Shown here in pieces: positions 39,105 to 46,411 of a stretch of 62,790 nucleotides of DNA (position 1 is the first letter of the stretch; each line of letters begins with the position of its first letter). Below the pieces are notes generated by a model. That model ran no database searches. It was not told the origin of the DNA and worked only from the letters and a program-made list of their open reading frames with translations. Origin of the DNA: Bradyrhizobium sp. BR 10289 (GTDB taxonomy: Bacteria > Pseudomonadota > Alphaproteobacteria > Rhizobiales > Xanthobacteraceae). The DNA lies in assembly GCF_019455385.1 (NCBI RefSeq), contig NZ_JACOFR010000037.1, positions 1 through 62,790 of the forward strand, read 5' to 3'. The translations under genes were made by a program, and so were the position numbers.

Positions 39105-40595
39105 ATGGACCACGAAAAGGTCAATATCCTCCTCGTCGACGACCAGCCCGCCAAGCTGCTCGCCTATGAGGTGATCCTGAAGGAGCTCGGCGAAAACCTC
39201 GTGATCGCCTCGTCCGGCCGCGAGGCGCTGGAGGTGCTGCTCAAGACCGAGATCGCGGTGATCCTGGTCGACGTCTGCATGCCCGAGCTCGACGGCTTCG
39301 AGCTCGCCGCGATGATCCGCGAGCATCCGCGGTTCCAGAAGACCGCGATGATCTTCATCTCAGCGATTCAGGTCAGCGACATCGACCGGCTGCGCGGCTA
39401 CGAGATGGGGGCGGTCGACTACGTGCCGGTGCCGGTCGTGCCGGAGGTGCTGCGCGCCAAGGTCAAGGTGTTTGCCGAGCTCTATCGCAAGACGCGCGAG
39501 CTCGAGCGGCTGAACCAGGATCTCGAGGATCGCGTTCGCGCCCGCACGGCGGAACTGGAGAATTCCACCGCAAAGCTGCGCGAGAGCGAAGAGCGGCGCA
39601 GCATGGCGATCGCGGCCGGCAAGATGGGGTCCTGGGATTGGGACTGGGTCAACGGCGACTGGATGTGGGACGAAGGCCAGTACCGCATTTTTGGCGTCAG
39701 CCCCGAGAGCTTCGAGGTCAACCCGGCCAACGTCCAGGCCCTGTTGCATCCCGACGACGTCGATCAGCTGCGCAAGGCCATCGCCGAGTTCAGCAAGGGC
39801 ACGTCCGCCTATGAGACGGAGTTCCGCATCGTGCGGCCCGACGGCGATGTGCGCTGGTGCGTCGGCACGGCCGCCGCCACGGCCGACGACAGCGGCCGCG
39901 TGATCCGCGTGAGTGGCGTCACCGTCGACATCACCGAGCGCAAGCGCGCTGAAGAGCGACAAAATCTGCTGGCGCGCGAGGTCGATCATCGCGCCAAGAA
40001 CGCGCTGGCGCTGGCGCAATCGATCGTACGCCTGACCCGTGCCGACGAGGTCAAGGCCTACGTCAACGCGGTCGAGGGGCGCATCAACGCGCTGGCCCGC
40101 GTGCACACGATCCTGTCGCTGTCGAGCTGGCAGGGCGCCGAACTGTCTAAGCTGATCGAGGAGGAGCTCGCGCCCTATTCGCTCGGCGGCCAGATCAAAC
40201 TCTCGGGCCCCGAGGTTCAGCTGCTGCCCGCGACCGCCCAGACGCTCGCGCTGGCGCTGCACGAGCTCTTCACCAACTCGGCCAAATATGGCGCCCTCTC
40301 GACGCGCGCGGGTCGCCTCTTGATCGGCTGGCAGGTCGAGGAGGATCACCTCACGCTGAGCTGGGAGGAATCCGGCGGGCCGCTGGTGCGGACTCCGAAA
40401 TCGCGCGGCTTCGGCACGCGGAGCCTGCTTGCAAGCGTCGAATCCCAGCTCGGCGGTCGGGCGCAATTTGATTGGCGCGCCGAAGGCCTGCTGTGCCGGC
40501 TGGAGGTGCCGCTGACCCGTAAGACCGCAGCAACAGCCACACCAGCTAAATTCGACGCTCCCACTCCCGCCGAGCTGCAGCGCGCCTCCGGTTAG
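39105..40595 (+). CDS. REC-PAS-HWE histidine kinase
   Basis: The 496-residue protein has an N-terminal receiver (VDDQPAKLLAYE, phospho-Asp near 56 in LVDVCMPELDG) and a coiled segment. A PAS domain (~165-275, including WDWDWVNGDWMWDEG) and an HWE kinase core follow. HWE signatures are the phospho-His in EVDHRAKNALA (near 295), His in the N-box HELFTNSAKYGAL, and the W-x-E in LSWEESGG. It starts 14 bases after the giant kinase and is probably its partner in a phosphorelay. HWE kinases include the activators of PhyR, so input to the general stress response is possible. Confidence 0.92.
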   Translation: MDHEKVNILLVDDQPAKLLAYEVILKELGENLVIASSGREALEVLLKTEIAVILVDVCMPELDGFELAAMIREHPRFQKTAMIFISAIQVSDIDRLRGYEMGAVDYVPVPVVPEVLRAKVKVFAELYRKTRELERLNQDLEDRVRARTAELENSTAKLRESEERRSMAIAAGKMGSWDWDWVNGDWMWDEGQYRIFGVSPESFEVNPANVQALLHPDDVDQLRKAIAEFSKGTSAYETEFRIVRPDGDVRWCVGTAAATADDSGRVIRVSGVTVDITERKRAEERQNLLAREVDHRAKNALALAQSIVRLTRADEVKAYVNAVEGRINALARVHTILSLSSWQGAELSKLIEEELAPYSLGGQIKLSGPEVQLLPATAQTLALALHELFTNSAKYGALSTRAGRLLIGWQVEEDHLTLSWEESGGPLVRTPKSRGFGTRSLLASVESQLGGRAQFDWRAEGLLCRLEVPLTRKTAATATPAKFDAPTPAELQRASG

Positions 40596-40813
40596 CCAGA
40601 CGCAGCCATCGTGACGTGCTCGGACGACCGCGGTTCAATAGCGACCCGGCCTTCGAGCCAGGCTTCCGTTCGCGCCAGATCACGCAGCGCCTTGGCATAG
40701 CGGCGTGCCGCACTGCGCTCGGCCCCGCGCGGCAGCTTGCGCGCCTTGCGCAGCATGTCCGCGGCCGCGTTGCGATAGGCCAGCGAGCGGTAAAGAAAAA
40801 CGACCTTACCCAT
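40592..40813 (-). CDS. Small basic hypothetical protein
   Basis: This 73-residue protein (MGKVVFLYRSLAYRNAAADM...) is Arg/Ala/Leu-rich and helical, with many basic residues, and has no signal peptide. The frame extends upstream to 40897, but the ATG at 40813 gives a compact product. Its stop codon overlaps the stop of the convergent kinase by 3 bases. No family is recognised. Confidence 0.55.
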   Translation of the reverse strand: MGKVVFLYRSLAYRNAAADMLRKARKLPRGAERSAARRYAKALRDLARTEAWLEGRVAIEPRSSEHVTMAASG

Positions 40814-40903
40814 ATCCGATGTTCCCGTGTTGATGCCGTTCATCCTCGCAAAGGCGGCATGAACGTCGGATGAAGCGGCAGATGACAATTCCTTCATGCG
40901 GAA

Positions 40904-40928
40904 GGAACCTGCGTGCATAGCGCGCGTT
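40904..40928 (+). promoter_or_regulatory. EcfG promoter, exact consensus (GGAAC-N16-CGTT)
   Basis: GGAAC at 40904-40908 and CGTT at 40925-40928 match the published EcfG consensus exactly with 16-base spacing. The -10 box is about 27 bases before the start at 40955. Confidence 0.75.
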
Positions 40929-40954
40929 TGCCTGCTGAATCGAGGGTCGGTTCC

Positions 40955-41224
40955 ATGCGTGCGAACAAGTCGCCCAAGAAGTCGCAGAGACTGATCTCTC
41001 CCACCGGCATCATCAAGCTCGTGACGCATACGATGATGGGCGCGGCGCTCGGGCTCACGTTCGGTCTCGCGCTCACTTTGTCGAATCCGGCGGTCGCCGA
41101 TCTGCTCAATCACGGCGGAAGCCAGGCCGTCCTCGTTTTCACGCTCACATTGGTGACGACATTCGCGATCGGGGCAACGCTCACGGGCGTGGTGTTCATC
41201 CTTGCGGATGACGAGGAATCTTGA
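40955..41224 (+). CDS. Small integral membrane protein
   Basis: The 89-residue protein has a basic N-terminus (MRANKSPKKSQR) and two membrane helices (MMGAALGLTFGLALTLSN and LVFTLTLVTTFAIGATLTGV), with an acidic C-terminus (ADDEES). It lies behind an exact EcfG consensus promoter. The frame opens earlier at 40913, which would place the start inside the promoter, so 40955 is used. Function unknown. Confidence 0.75.
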   Translation: MRANKSPKKSQRLISPTGIIKLVTHTMMGAALGLTFGLALTLSNPAVADLLNHGGSQAVLVFTLTLVTTFAIGATLTGVVFILADDEES

Positions 41225-41256
41225 AGCGCGCGTGAAGCACGGCCCTTGCTTTGTCT

Positions 41257-41281
41257 GGAACTCTTGCGGCGGACAGCGGTT
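41257..41281 (+). promoter_or_regulatory. EcfG-like promoter (GGAAC-N16-GGTT)
   Basis: GGAAC at 41257-41261 and GGTT at 41278-41281 are spaced by 16 bases, about 38 bases before the start at 41320. Confidence 0.6.
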
Positions 41282-41319
41282 GGCTGCCTGCGTCAATTTA
41301 ACCCAGGGAGTTCCACCGC

Positions 41320-41565
41320 ATGAAGACGACCAAGCTCGCTCTCGCCGTGATGTTGGCAACCGGCCTCGCCGCCGCCCCGTTCGCCGCGCAGGCGAAGTCG
41401 CACAAGGCGAAACATGGATCGGCGATGTCATCGTCGCAGACCACCGGCGCAAACACCAAGTCCTCCAAGGGCGCCGATCCGTCCGGCCAAGGTGGCTCCG
41501 GTCCCGGCTCCGATCAGGGCGGCACCATGACGAACAACAAGAGCGGCATGAGCAACACCAAGTAA
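41320..41565 (+). CDS. Small secreted Ser/Gly/Lys-rich protein
   Basis: The 81-residue product has a signal peptide (MKTTKLALAVMLATGLAAAP, cleavage after AAQA). A low-complexity mature part of Ser, Gly, Lys, Thr and Asn follows (QTTGANTKSSKGADPSGQGG). GGGAG precedes the ATG. It has its own EcfG-like promoter and terminator. Similar low-complexity exported proteins are common in Bradyrhizobium stress regulons, but no function is known. Confidence 0.7.
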   Translation: MKTTKLALAVMLATGLAAAPFAAQAKSHKAKHGSAMSSSQTTGANTKSSKGADPSGQGGSGPGSDQGGTMTNNKSGMSNTK

Positions 41566-41580
41566 GCTCGCAAACGTACC

Positions 41581-41606
41581 GAAGGCCCCGCGATCGCGGG
41601 GCCTTC
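41581..41606 (+). terminator. Rho-independent terminator
   Basis: GAAGGCCCCGCGA / TCGCGGGGCCTTC is a perfect 13-bp palindrome followed by TTGCCTT, 15 bases after the stop of the preceding gene. Confidence 0.8.
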
Positions 41607-41656
41607 TTGCCTTGGTGTTCGATACAATCCTTCAAGCGCGACATCGTTGGCGCCCA

Positions 41657-41857
41657 TCAACTCCGTTGGACGCCAAGGCCGCGGGCCGCAGAGGTCACCT
41701 TCACGAGATGGTCCAGCTGCGCGCGCTTGCGTGCGATCAGAAGCTGCGCCGCGGCATCGTCGAGGCCCTCGCGCTGCAATTGCCTGATGGCAGAGCCCAG
41801 TTCGAGAATCTCGGCGCGCAGCTTCAGGATCCGGTACGTGTCCGGGTCTTCCTCCAC
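41657..41857 (-). CDS. Small hypothetical protein, GTG start
   Basis: This 66-residue helical protein (MEEDPDTYRILKLRAEILEL...) begins with GTG after a GGAGG site. It is charged and Leu/Ala-rich with no signal. It follows the gene at 41929-42162 on the same strand after a 71-base gap; both have helical Leu-heptad character and may be an operon. No family is recognised. Confidence 0.5.
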   Translation of the reverse strand: MEEDPDTYRILKLRAEILELGSAIRQLQREGLDDAAAQLLIARKRAQLDHLVKVTSAARGLGVQRS

Positions 41858-41928
41858 CGCGCGCCTCCAAAGCTCTCAGCGGCGCGTGATCGCGCGCAAG
41901 GAACTCCCGACTTGATGGCCCGACGTCT

Positions 41929-42162
41929 TCACCGGCGAAGCCGTACCCGGTCACGGACATCCGGCAGCACGTCGCCGCCGCCGGCCGCCTTCCATTCGCC
42001 GATCAGCAGATTGATTTTCTGGCGGAGATCCATCTGCGCCAGGGCCTTCTCCGTGCAGTCGCGGTCGCGATTGACGAGGTCGCGGACGGACGCCTCGATA
42101 TCGGCCATCTCAAGCCTCAAGGCGCTGATTTTACGTCGAATTTCATTAATTCTGTTGTCCAT
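41929..42162 (-). CDS. Small helical hypothetical protein
   Basis: The 77-residue protein (MDNRINEIRRKISALRLEMA...) starts with a long amphipathic helix of isoleucine/leucine heptads, probably a coiled coil, and contains one Cys. It has no signal peptide. The leader is AT-rich (TTGACTATATGTTCTTATTTTGTTC), unlike the surroundings. The ribosome-binding site is weak. Function unknown. Confidence 0.55.
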   Translation of the reverse strand: MDNRINEIRRKISALRLEMADIEASVRDLVNRDRDCTEKALAQMDLRQKINLLIGEWKAAGGGDVLPDVRDRVRLRR

Positions 42163-42223
42163 GGCTTGTTAGAACAAAATAAGAACATATAGTCAAGTCA
42201 CGATTTCAGAACGGAGAGGCCAG

Positions 42224-42418
42224 ATGCAGGTTCAGGGTAAATACGACGCCAGGGTTTTCCTCAGCGAGCAGATGACGCGGGCGCAACGCCTGAGGCTGAA
42301 GCGGTTGAGCGAGGAGGCCTATCAGCCCGCACAGTACAATCGCGATCTGTCCTTCACTGAAGCCGCGCGCCGCATTCAGGTGCTGGAAGCCGAGATCGAG
42401 CTGGCGAACTCGTTCTGA
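42224..42418 (+). CDS. Small protein, possibly DUF3072
   Basis: The 64-residue protein (MQVQGKYDARVFLSEQMTRA...) has the LTxxQxxxLxxLSxxAxxP...LTxxEAxxRI pattern that I associate with DUF3072 (here MTRAQRLRLKRLSEEAYQP and LSFTEAARRIQVLEAEIE). GGAGAGG precedes the ATG. It is divergent from the coiled-coil gene and lies just upstream of the Lys-rich protein. The family's role is unknown. Confidence 0.65.
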   Translation: MQVQGKYDARVFLSEQMTRAQRLRLKRLSEEAYQPAQYNRDLSFTEAARRIQVLEAEIELANSF

Positions 42419-42438
42419 GGGAGCGCAGCACGCGCTTG

Positions 42439-42463
42439 GGAACGATGAGTCAGCAATACGGTT
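42439..42463 (+). promoter_or_regulatory. EcfG-like promoter (GGAAC-N16-GGTT)
   Basis: GGAAC at 42439-42443 and GGTT at 42460-42463 are spaced by 16 bases, about 27 bases before the Lys-rich protein gene. Confidence 0.6.
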
Positions 42464-42490
42464 CTTTCCCTGAGCCAAGGGAGAGAGCTG

Positions 42491-42802
42491 ATGGCACGCA
42501 AGGCAAAGAAGCGCCGCTATTCGCGCAGCGCCGGCAACGATGTCGAGCGCGAGATGCGACGTTACAAGAAGGGCACCGCAAAAAGCGGCCCCGGCGGTCG
42601 TGGCGGGCGCGTGAAGAGCCGCAAGCAGGCGATCGCGATCGGTCTGTCGGAAGCGCGCGCGAAGGGCAAGAAGGTCCCAAAGAAGGCTTCGAAGCGAAAG
42701 AGCTCCAAGAAGACGGCCAAGAAGAAAACGACGAAGAAGAGAACGACCAAGAAAACCAAGACGGCAAGGAAGAGCGCGAAGCGCAAATCCAGCAAGCGGT
42801 GA
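42491..42802 (+). CDS. Lys/Arg-rich, histone H1-like protein (DUF6496-type)
   Basis: The 103-residue protein has a conserved start (RRYSRSAGNDVEREMRRYKK) and a Gly/Arg/Lys segment (SKGPGGRGGRVKSRKQAIAI-like). The C-terminal half is almost only Lys, Ser, Thr and Arg (KKTTKKRTTKKTKTARKSAK), resembling eukaryotic H1 tails and bacterial H1-like proteins. It should bind nucleic acid non-specifically. It lies behind an EcfG-like promoter, which fits a DNA-protecting role in stress. GGGAGAGAG precedes the ATG. Confidence 0.8.
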   Translation: MARKAKKRRYSRSAGNDVEREMRRYKKGTAKSGPGGRGGRVKSRKQAIAIGLSEARAKGKKVPKKASKRKSSKKTAKKKTTKKRTTKKTKTARKSAKRKSSKR

Positions 42803-42815
42803 CGCTTAGCCGGCG

Positions 42816-43178
42816 TCAGATCATGCTGCCCGGCATGAAGCAGCGGATCGAAATCCCAAACGCGGTCTTCACCGGCCAAACCATGGTGCGCCCTGCCCGG
42901 TTCGGCTCGGTGATCACGGCTTCATCCGGCACATCCACCCATTGCCCGTCGAGCCGGACGCGATAGTGCCCCTCATGCGATTCCCAGTCGGGATCCGAGA
43001 CGGCAAATCCGTCGGCGTCGGAACAGCACGGGCCGAGGTGGCTGCGCAGGCTGTCGAACCAGGGTTTCAGGGGTGAGTTGGCGTAGCGACCATCGTCGCG
43101 CCCGAGGGCGCTTCCGGTCGTCAGCACGATCGGCGCCGCCAGCAGCGCATATCTCAGCGAGAGCTTCAATCGATCCAT
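42816..43178 (-). CDS. Conserved hypothetical secreted protein
   Basis: The 120-residue product has a signal peptide (MDRLKLSLRYALLAAPIVLT...). The mature domain carries SPLKPWFDSLRSHLGPCCSD, HYRVRLDGQWVDVPDEAVI and RCFMPGSMI. The three cysteines and the wording suggest a small exported domain known as a conserved hypothetical in Bradyrhizobium. The start at 43178 is preferred over 43238 because it places the signal peptide first. It converges on the Lys-rich gene. Confidence 0.7.
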   Translation of the reverse strand: MDRLKLSLRYALLAAPIVLTTGSALGRDDGRYANSPLKPWFDSLRSHLGPCCSDADGFAVSDPDWESHEGHYRVRLDGQWVDVPDEAVITEPNRAGRTMVWPVKTAFGISIRCFMPGSMI

Positions 43179-43391
43179 GTCGGCACCGATCAATGCGAAC
43201 CCCGGTTCCACAAGCCGACCGGACGTTCGAAGTTCCACTCCAGCGACTGGGCGTCCTCATTGACGCCAAAGCCCTAAACGCGATTCCGAACTGTGACGGG
43301 CGAACGCGGCTTTTTCGGACGAACCCGTCATCAATGCTGCCGTTAACGAGAATGTTATCGGCCCCTGGGGGTATCTTCCAGACGCGCACGA

Positions 43392-43417
43392 AAAAGGCGG
43401 CCCCCGGGCCGCCTTTT
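43392..43417 (-). terminator. Rho-independent terminator of degP
   Basis: AAAAGGCGGCCC / GGGCCGCCTTTT is a perfect 12-bp stem with a 2-base loop, flanked by A/T runs, lying 25 bases past the degP stop. Confidence 0.85.
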
Positions 43418-43442
43418 GAGCCTGCCGTCGAAAGCGAGCCGC

Positions 43443-44978
43443 TTACGCCAGCGGCACCGCGACGAACCGGGTCGCGTCCGCGTTCTTGACCTGCAGCAGC
43501 ACGCTGTTCTTGCCGGACGATTTGGCCTGCGCCAGTTCGGTACGGACATCCGCGACATTGGCAACGGGCTTGCCGCCGACATTGAGGATGACGTCGCCAG
43601 CCTGGATGCCGCGCTGCGCGGCGGGTCCTTCCGGATCGACCTGGGTCACAACAACGCCCTTCTGACCGGCGCCCTGCACCTCGCCAGCCGGCGCCAGAGC
43701 GAGGCCGAGGCGCGGCGTACCCGCATTCGACTGCGTCTTGCCCTCGTCAGCTTTCGCTTGCCGCTCGTTCGGCAGTTCGCCGAGCGCGAGCGTCACCGTC
43801 CTGGTTCCGCCCTTGTGGACAATGTCGAGCTTCACGGAGCTGCCCGGCGCCAGCGTAGCGATGGTGCGAGCGAGATCGCGGGAGTCCTTGATCGCGGTCC
43901 CGTTGACGGCCGTGATGACGTCTCCGGCTTCGATGCCGGCCTTCGCCGCGGGGCTGCCATCCTGCGGATTGTCGACGATCGCGCCGCGCGCCTCCTTCAG
44001 GCCGAGGCTGTCCGCGATCTCCGCCGTCACCGGCTGCACCTGCACGCCGAGCCAACCGCGGGTGACCGCGCCCTTGTCCTTCAACTGCGCGACGACGAGC
44101 TTTGCGGTCGTGGACGGGATGTCGAAGCCGATGCCGACCGAGCCGCCGGACGGCGAGAAGATGGCGGTGTTCACGCCGATCACGTTGCCGTTCATGTCGA
44201 AGGCCGGGCCGCCGGAATTGCCTTTGTTGATCGGCGCGTCGATCTGGATGAAATCGTCATAAGGCCCGTTGCCGATGTCGCGGCCGCTGGCCGAGACGAT
44301 GCCGGCGGTCACGGTGCCGCCGAGGCCGAAGGGGTTGCCGACCGCGACGACCCAGTCGCCGATCCGCGGCTTCTGGTCGGCGAACTTGACGAAGGGAAAG
44401 TCCTTCTTGCCGTCGACCTTGATCAGCGCGAGATCGGTCTTCGGATCGGTGCCGACCACCTTCGCGGTGTAGACCGTGCCGTCATCCATCGTCACCTGCA
44501 CGGACTCGGCGTGGTCGACGACGTGATTGTTGGTCACGGCATAGCCGTCGGCCGAGATGAAGAAGCCGGAGCCCTCGCCCGTGATCACCTGGTGGCGCTG
44601 GCGCGGCATGCCGTTCATGCCACCCGGGCCGCGGAAGCCGAACTGACGCGAGAACTGGTCGAACGGGGAATCCTCGTCCTGATCCATCCGGTTCTGTTGC
44701 AGCATTGCGCTCTTGTCGTTGTCCTGGTCGATCTTGACCCGCACCGAGATGACGGCGGGTTTGACCTTGGCGACGAGATCGCCGAAGCCCGGCGGCGTCG
44801 CGGCGCTTTCCGCAGCCTGGGCCGGCGCGATGAAGGAGGTCAGGCCGAGCGGCGAAGACGCGGGAGAAGCAGCCAGCACGGCCACGCCAAGCGCGGCCAC
44901 AGTGCCGAGCAGCGCCAGCCGGCGAGGCCTCAGGATCTTGCGGGACGTTGTGGTGTCGGAATTGACGCGGTCATTCAT
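43443..44978 (-). CDS. degP: DegP/HtrA-type periplasmic serine endoprotease (Do family)
   Basis: The 511-residue protein (from 44978) degrades or refolds damaged periplasmic proteins. It has a signal/anchor (LALLGTVAALGVAVLAAS), a trypsin-like domain with His near 152 (AVTNNHVVD), Asp in TDLALIKV and Ser near 255 (NKGNSGGPAFD), and two PDZ domains. The start is ambiguous: an in-frame ATG at 45023 has AAGGTGG eight bases upstream and would add 15 residues, while 44978 has no clear ribosome-binding site. A 15-bp inverted repeat covers this region. Confidence 0.93.
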   Translation of the reverse strand: MNDRVNSDTTTSRKILRPRRLALLGTVAALGVAVLAASPASSPLGLTSFIAPAQAAESAATPPGFGDLVAKVKPAVISVRVKIDQDNDKSAMLQQNRMDQDEDSPFDQFSRQFGFRGPGGMNGMPRQRHQVITGEGSGFFISADGYAVTNNHVVDHAESVQVTMDDGTVYTAKVVGTDPKTDLALIKVDGKKDFPFVKFADQKPRIGDWVVAVGNPFGLGGTVTAGIVSASGRDIGNGPYDDFIQIDAPINKGNSGGPAFDMNGNVIGVNTAIFSPSGGSVGIGFDIPSTTAKLVVAQLKDKGAVTRGWLGVQVQPVTAEIADSLGLKEARGAIVDNPQDGSPAAKAGIEAGDVITAVNGTAIKDSRDLARTIATLAPGSSVKLDIVHKGGTRTVTLALGELPNERQAKADEGKTQSNAGTPRLGLALAPAGEVQGAGQKGVVVTQVDPEGPAAQRGIQAGDVILNVGGKPVANVADVRTELAQAKSSGKNSVLLQVKNADATRFVAVPLA

Positions 44979-44984
44979 GTCGAA

Positions 44985-45029
44985 ATGTCCATGTTGGGTA
45001 AGGTGTCGCCTTGCACCCAACATGGACAT
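44985..45029 (-). promoter_or_regulatory. 15-bp inverted repeat at the degP translation start
   Basis: ATGTCCATGTTGGGT (45029-45015 on the minus strand) and ACCCAACATGGACAT (44999-44985) are perfect complements around a 15-base loop that itself has AAGG/CCTT pairing. It starts 6 bases before the ATG at 44978 and includes the alternative ATGs at 45029 and 45023. As RNA it would form a strong hairpin at the translation start; as DNA it could be an operator. Confidence 0.6.
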
Positions 45030-45173
45030 CGCCACCTTACGACGTCCCGTCCGTCCGATTAAAACTTGGCAAAGGTGCCTCGGCCGACGCTGCATGTTTG
45101 ATGCAGCTCAACGCGGCCCCTGCGCGCAGTGAAAGACTGCGGCCATCGGATGATGTCCAGCGGAGGCGCGGCC

Positions 45174-46010
45174 ATGTACAACGACATTCTCGTCCACATC
45201 CCGACCGAGCGGGCGATGCGTCCCGTGATCGACGGCTCGATCTCGCTGGCAGCGCATCTCAACGCCCATATCGACGCGGTCGCGGTCGGCTATGTCGCAA
45301 CCAGTGCAGCTTACATCATGGAGGGCGGCGCCGCGGTCGCGGCCGTGTTCGAGATGGAACGCGAGCGCGCGGTGGAAAGAGCCGAGGCGGCCCTCGCGGT
45401 CTTCAGAAGCGAGGCGGCCAATGCCGGCATTTCCTACGATTGCCACCCGCTCGGCGCGCTCCCGGCCGATGCCGCCGGCTCGCTCGGCGAGATGGCGCGG
45501 CTGCACGACCTCAGCATCGTGCTCCAGCCCGATCCAGCGCAGGGTTCATTCGACAACGATGTGCCGGGCGAGATCCTGTTCCGGTCGGGCGGCCCGGTGC
45601 TGTTCCTGCCCTACACCTTCCGCGGCGCCTTCAGCGCGAAGCGGATCGGCATCTGCTGGGACGGCAGCCGGCTCGCCGCGCGCGCGATGCGCGACGCAAC
45701 GTCGTTCCTCGCCCGCGCCGAGGAGATCGTGATCATCACCATCAACGAGGCCGACGCAGCGTCCGGCGAAGTGTCGGCGACCAACCTGGCCAGACATCTC
45801 GGCCGCCGCGGGCTTTCGACCCGCATCGCCGGCCTGCCCGCAGCGCGCTCCGACATCCAGCCGACCATCCTGTCGCTGGCCGCCGACGAGAACCTGGACC
45901 TGCTGGTGATGGGCGGCTACGGCCATTCGCGATTGCAGGAGCGCATCCTCGGCGGCGTCACCCGCGCCATGCTGGAAGCCATGACGGTGCCGACGCTGAT
46001 GTCGCACTAG
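45174..46010 (+). CDS. Universal stress protein, tandem Usp domains
   Basis: The 278-residue protein has two Usp-like halves. The second ends with the ATP-binding signature GGYGHSRLQERILGGVTRAM (pattern G-2x-G-9x-G). The first half is degenerate at that position. CGGAGGCG precedes the ATG at 45174. It is divergent from degP with about 195 bases between them, and no promoter boxes were identified there. The class is associated with stress survival; its exact role is unknown. Confidence 0.88.
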   Translation: MYNDILVHIPTERAMRPVIDGSISLAAHLNAHIDAVAVGYVATSAAYIMEGGAAVAAVFEMERERAVERAEAALAVFRSEAANAGISYDCHPLGALPADAAGSLGEMARLHDLSIVLQPDPAQGSFDNDVPGEILFRSGGPVLFLPYTFRGAFSAKRIGICWDGSRLAARAMRDATSFLARAEEIVIITINEADAASGEVSATNLARHLGRRGLSTRIAGLPAARSDIQPTILSLAADENLDLLVMGGYGHSRLQERILGGVTRAMLEAMTVPTLMSH

Positions 46011-46023
46011 CCGCCTGACGCTC

Positions 46024-46236
46024 TCACGCCGCGGCGGGGGCCTCCCATGCTGCGGCCGCGAGGATGTCATCGTCGCGTTGCGCATTGCACGCGTCGAAAT
46101 GCGCCTTCAGCGCAAGCTCGGCGAGATGCTCGAAATGTTCGGCCTGGCCGAGGAGTTCCCAGGTCTGCAGCGGCCGGTAGGCCGCCTGCTGACGACAGAG
46201 GGACGCCAGCGCGCGGTAGCGACGTACGTTCTCCAT
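46024..46236 (-). CDS. Small helical protein, paralogue of the gene at 59678-59875
   Basis: The 70-residue protein (MENVRRYRALASLCRQQAAY...) shares ENVRRYR-(A/G)-(L/I)-ASL-(C/Y)-RQ, RP-(L/G)-Q and a central W with the protein at 59678-59875. GAGGGAGGG precedes the ATG. It is Ala/Leu-rich with no signal peptide and an Ala-rich C-terminus. The shared core defines a small paralogous family; the function is unknown. Confidence 0.65.
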   Translation of the reverse strand: MENVRRYRALASLCRQQAAYRPLQTWELLGQAEHFEHLAELALKAHFDACNAQRDDDILAAAAWEAPAAA

Positions 46237-46411
46237 GAGACCCTCCCTCGCATTCACAGGGCTTATTACCCTGATTTGCGTCAGGCCGATGGCGCTTGTG
46301 CAAAACATTTATGCGCGCACAGCCCGGCTGATCGCCGTTAACTTTTGAGAAATGCGCGCGTGCATTTTAGTTCCAAACGCGCTGGTCTGCACGCGGAACT
46401 TGGCAGGCAGC

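Noticed and set aside
40592..41644. 350-residue reading of the small basic protein gene
   Set aside because: The upstream part overlaps two plus-strand genes that have their own EcfG-like promoters and signal or membrane features. Only the last ~73 codons look coding on the minus strand.
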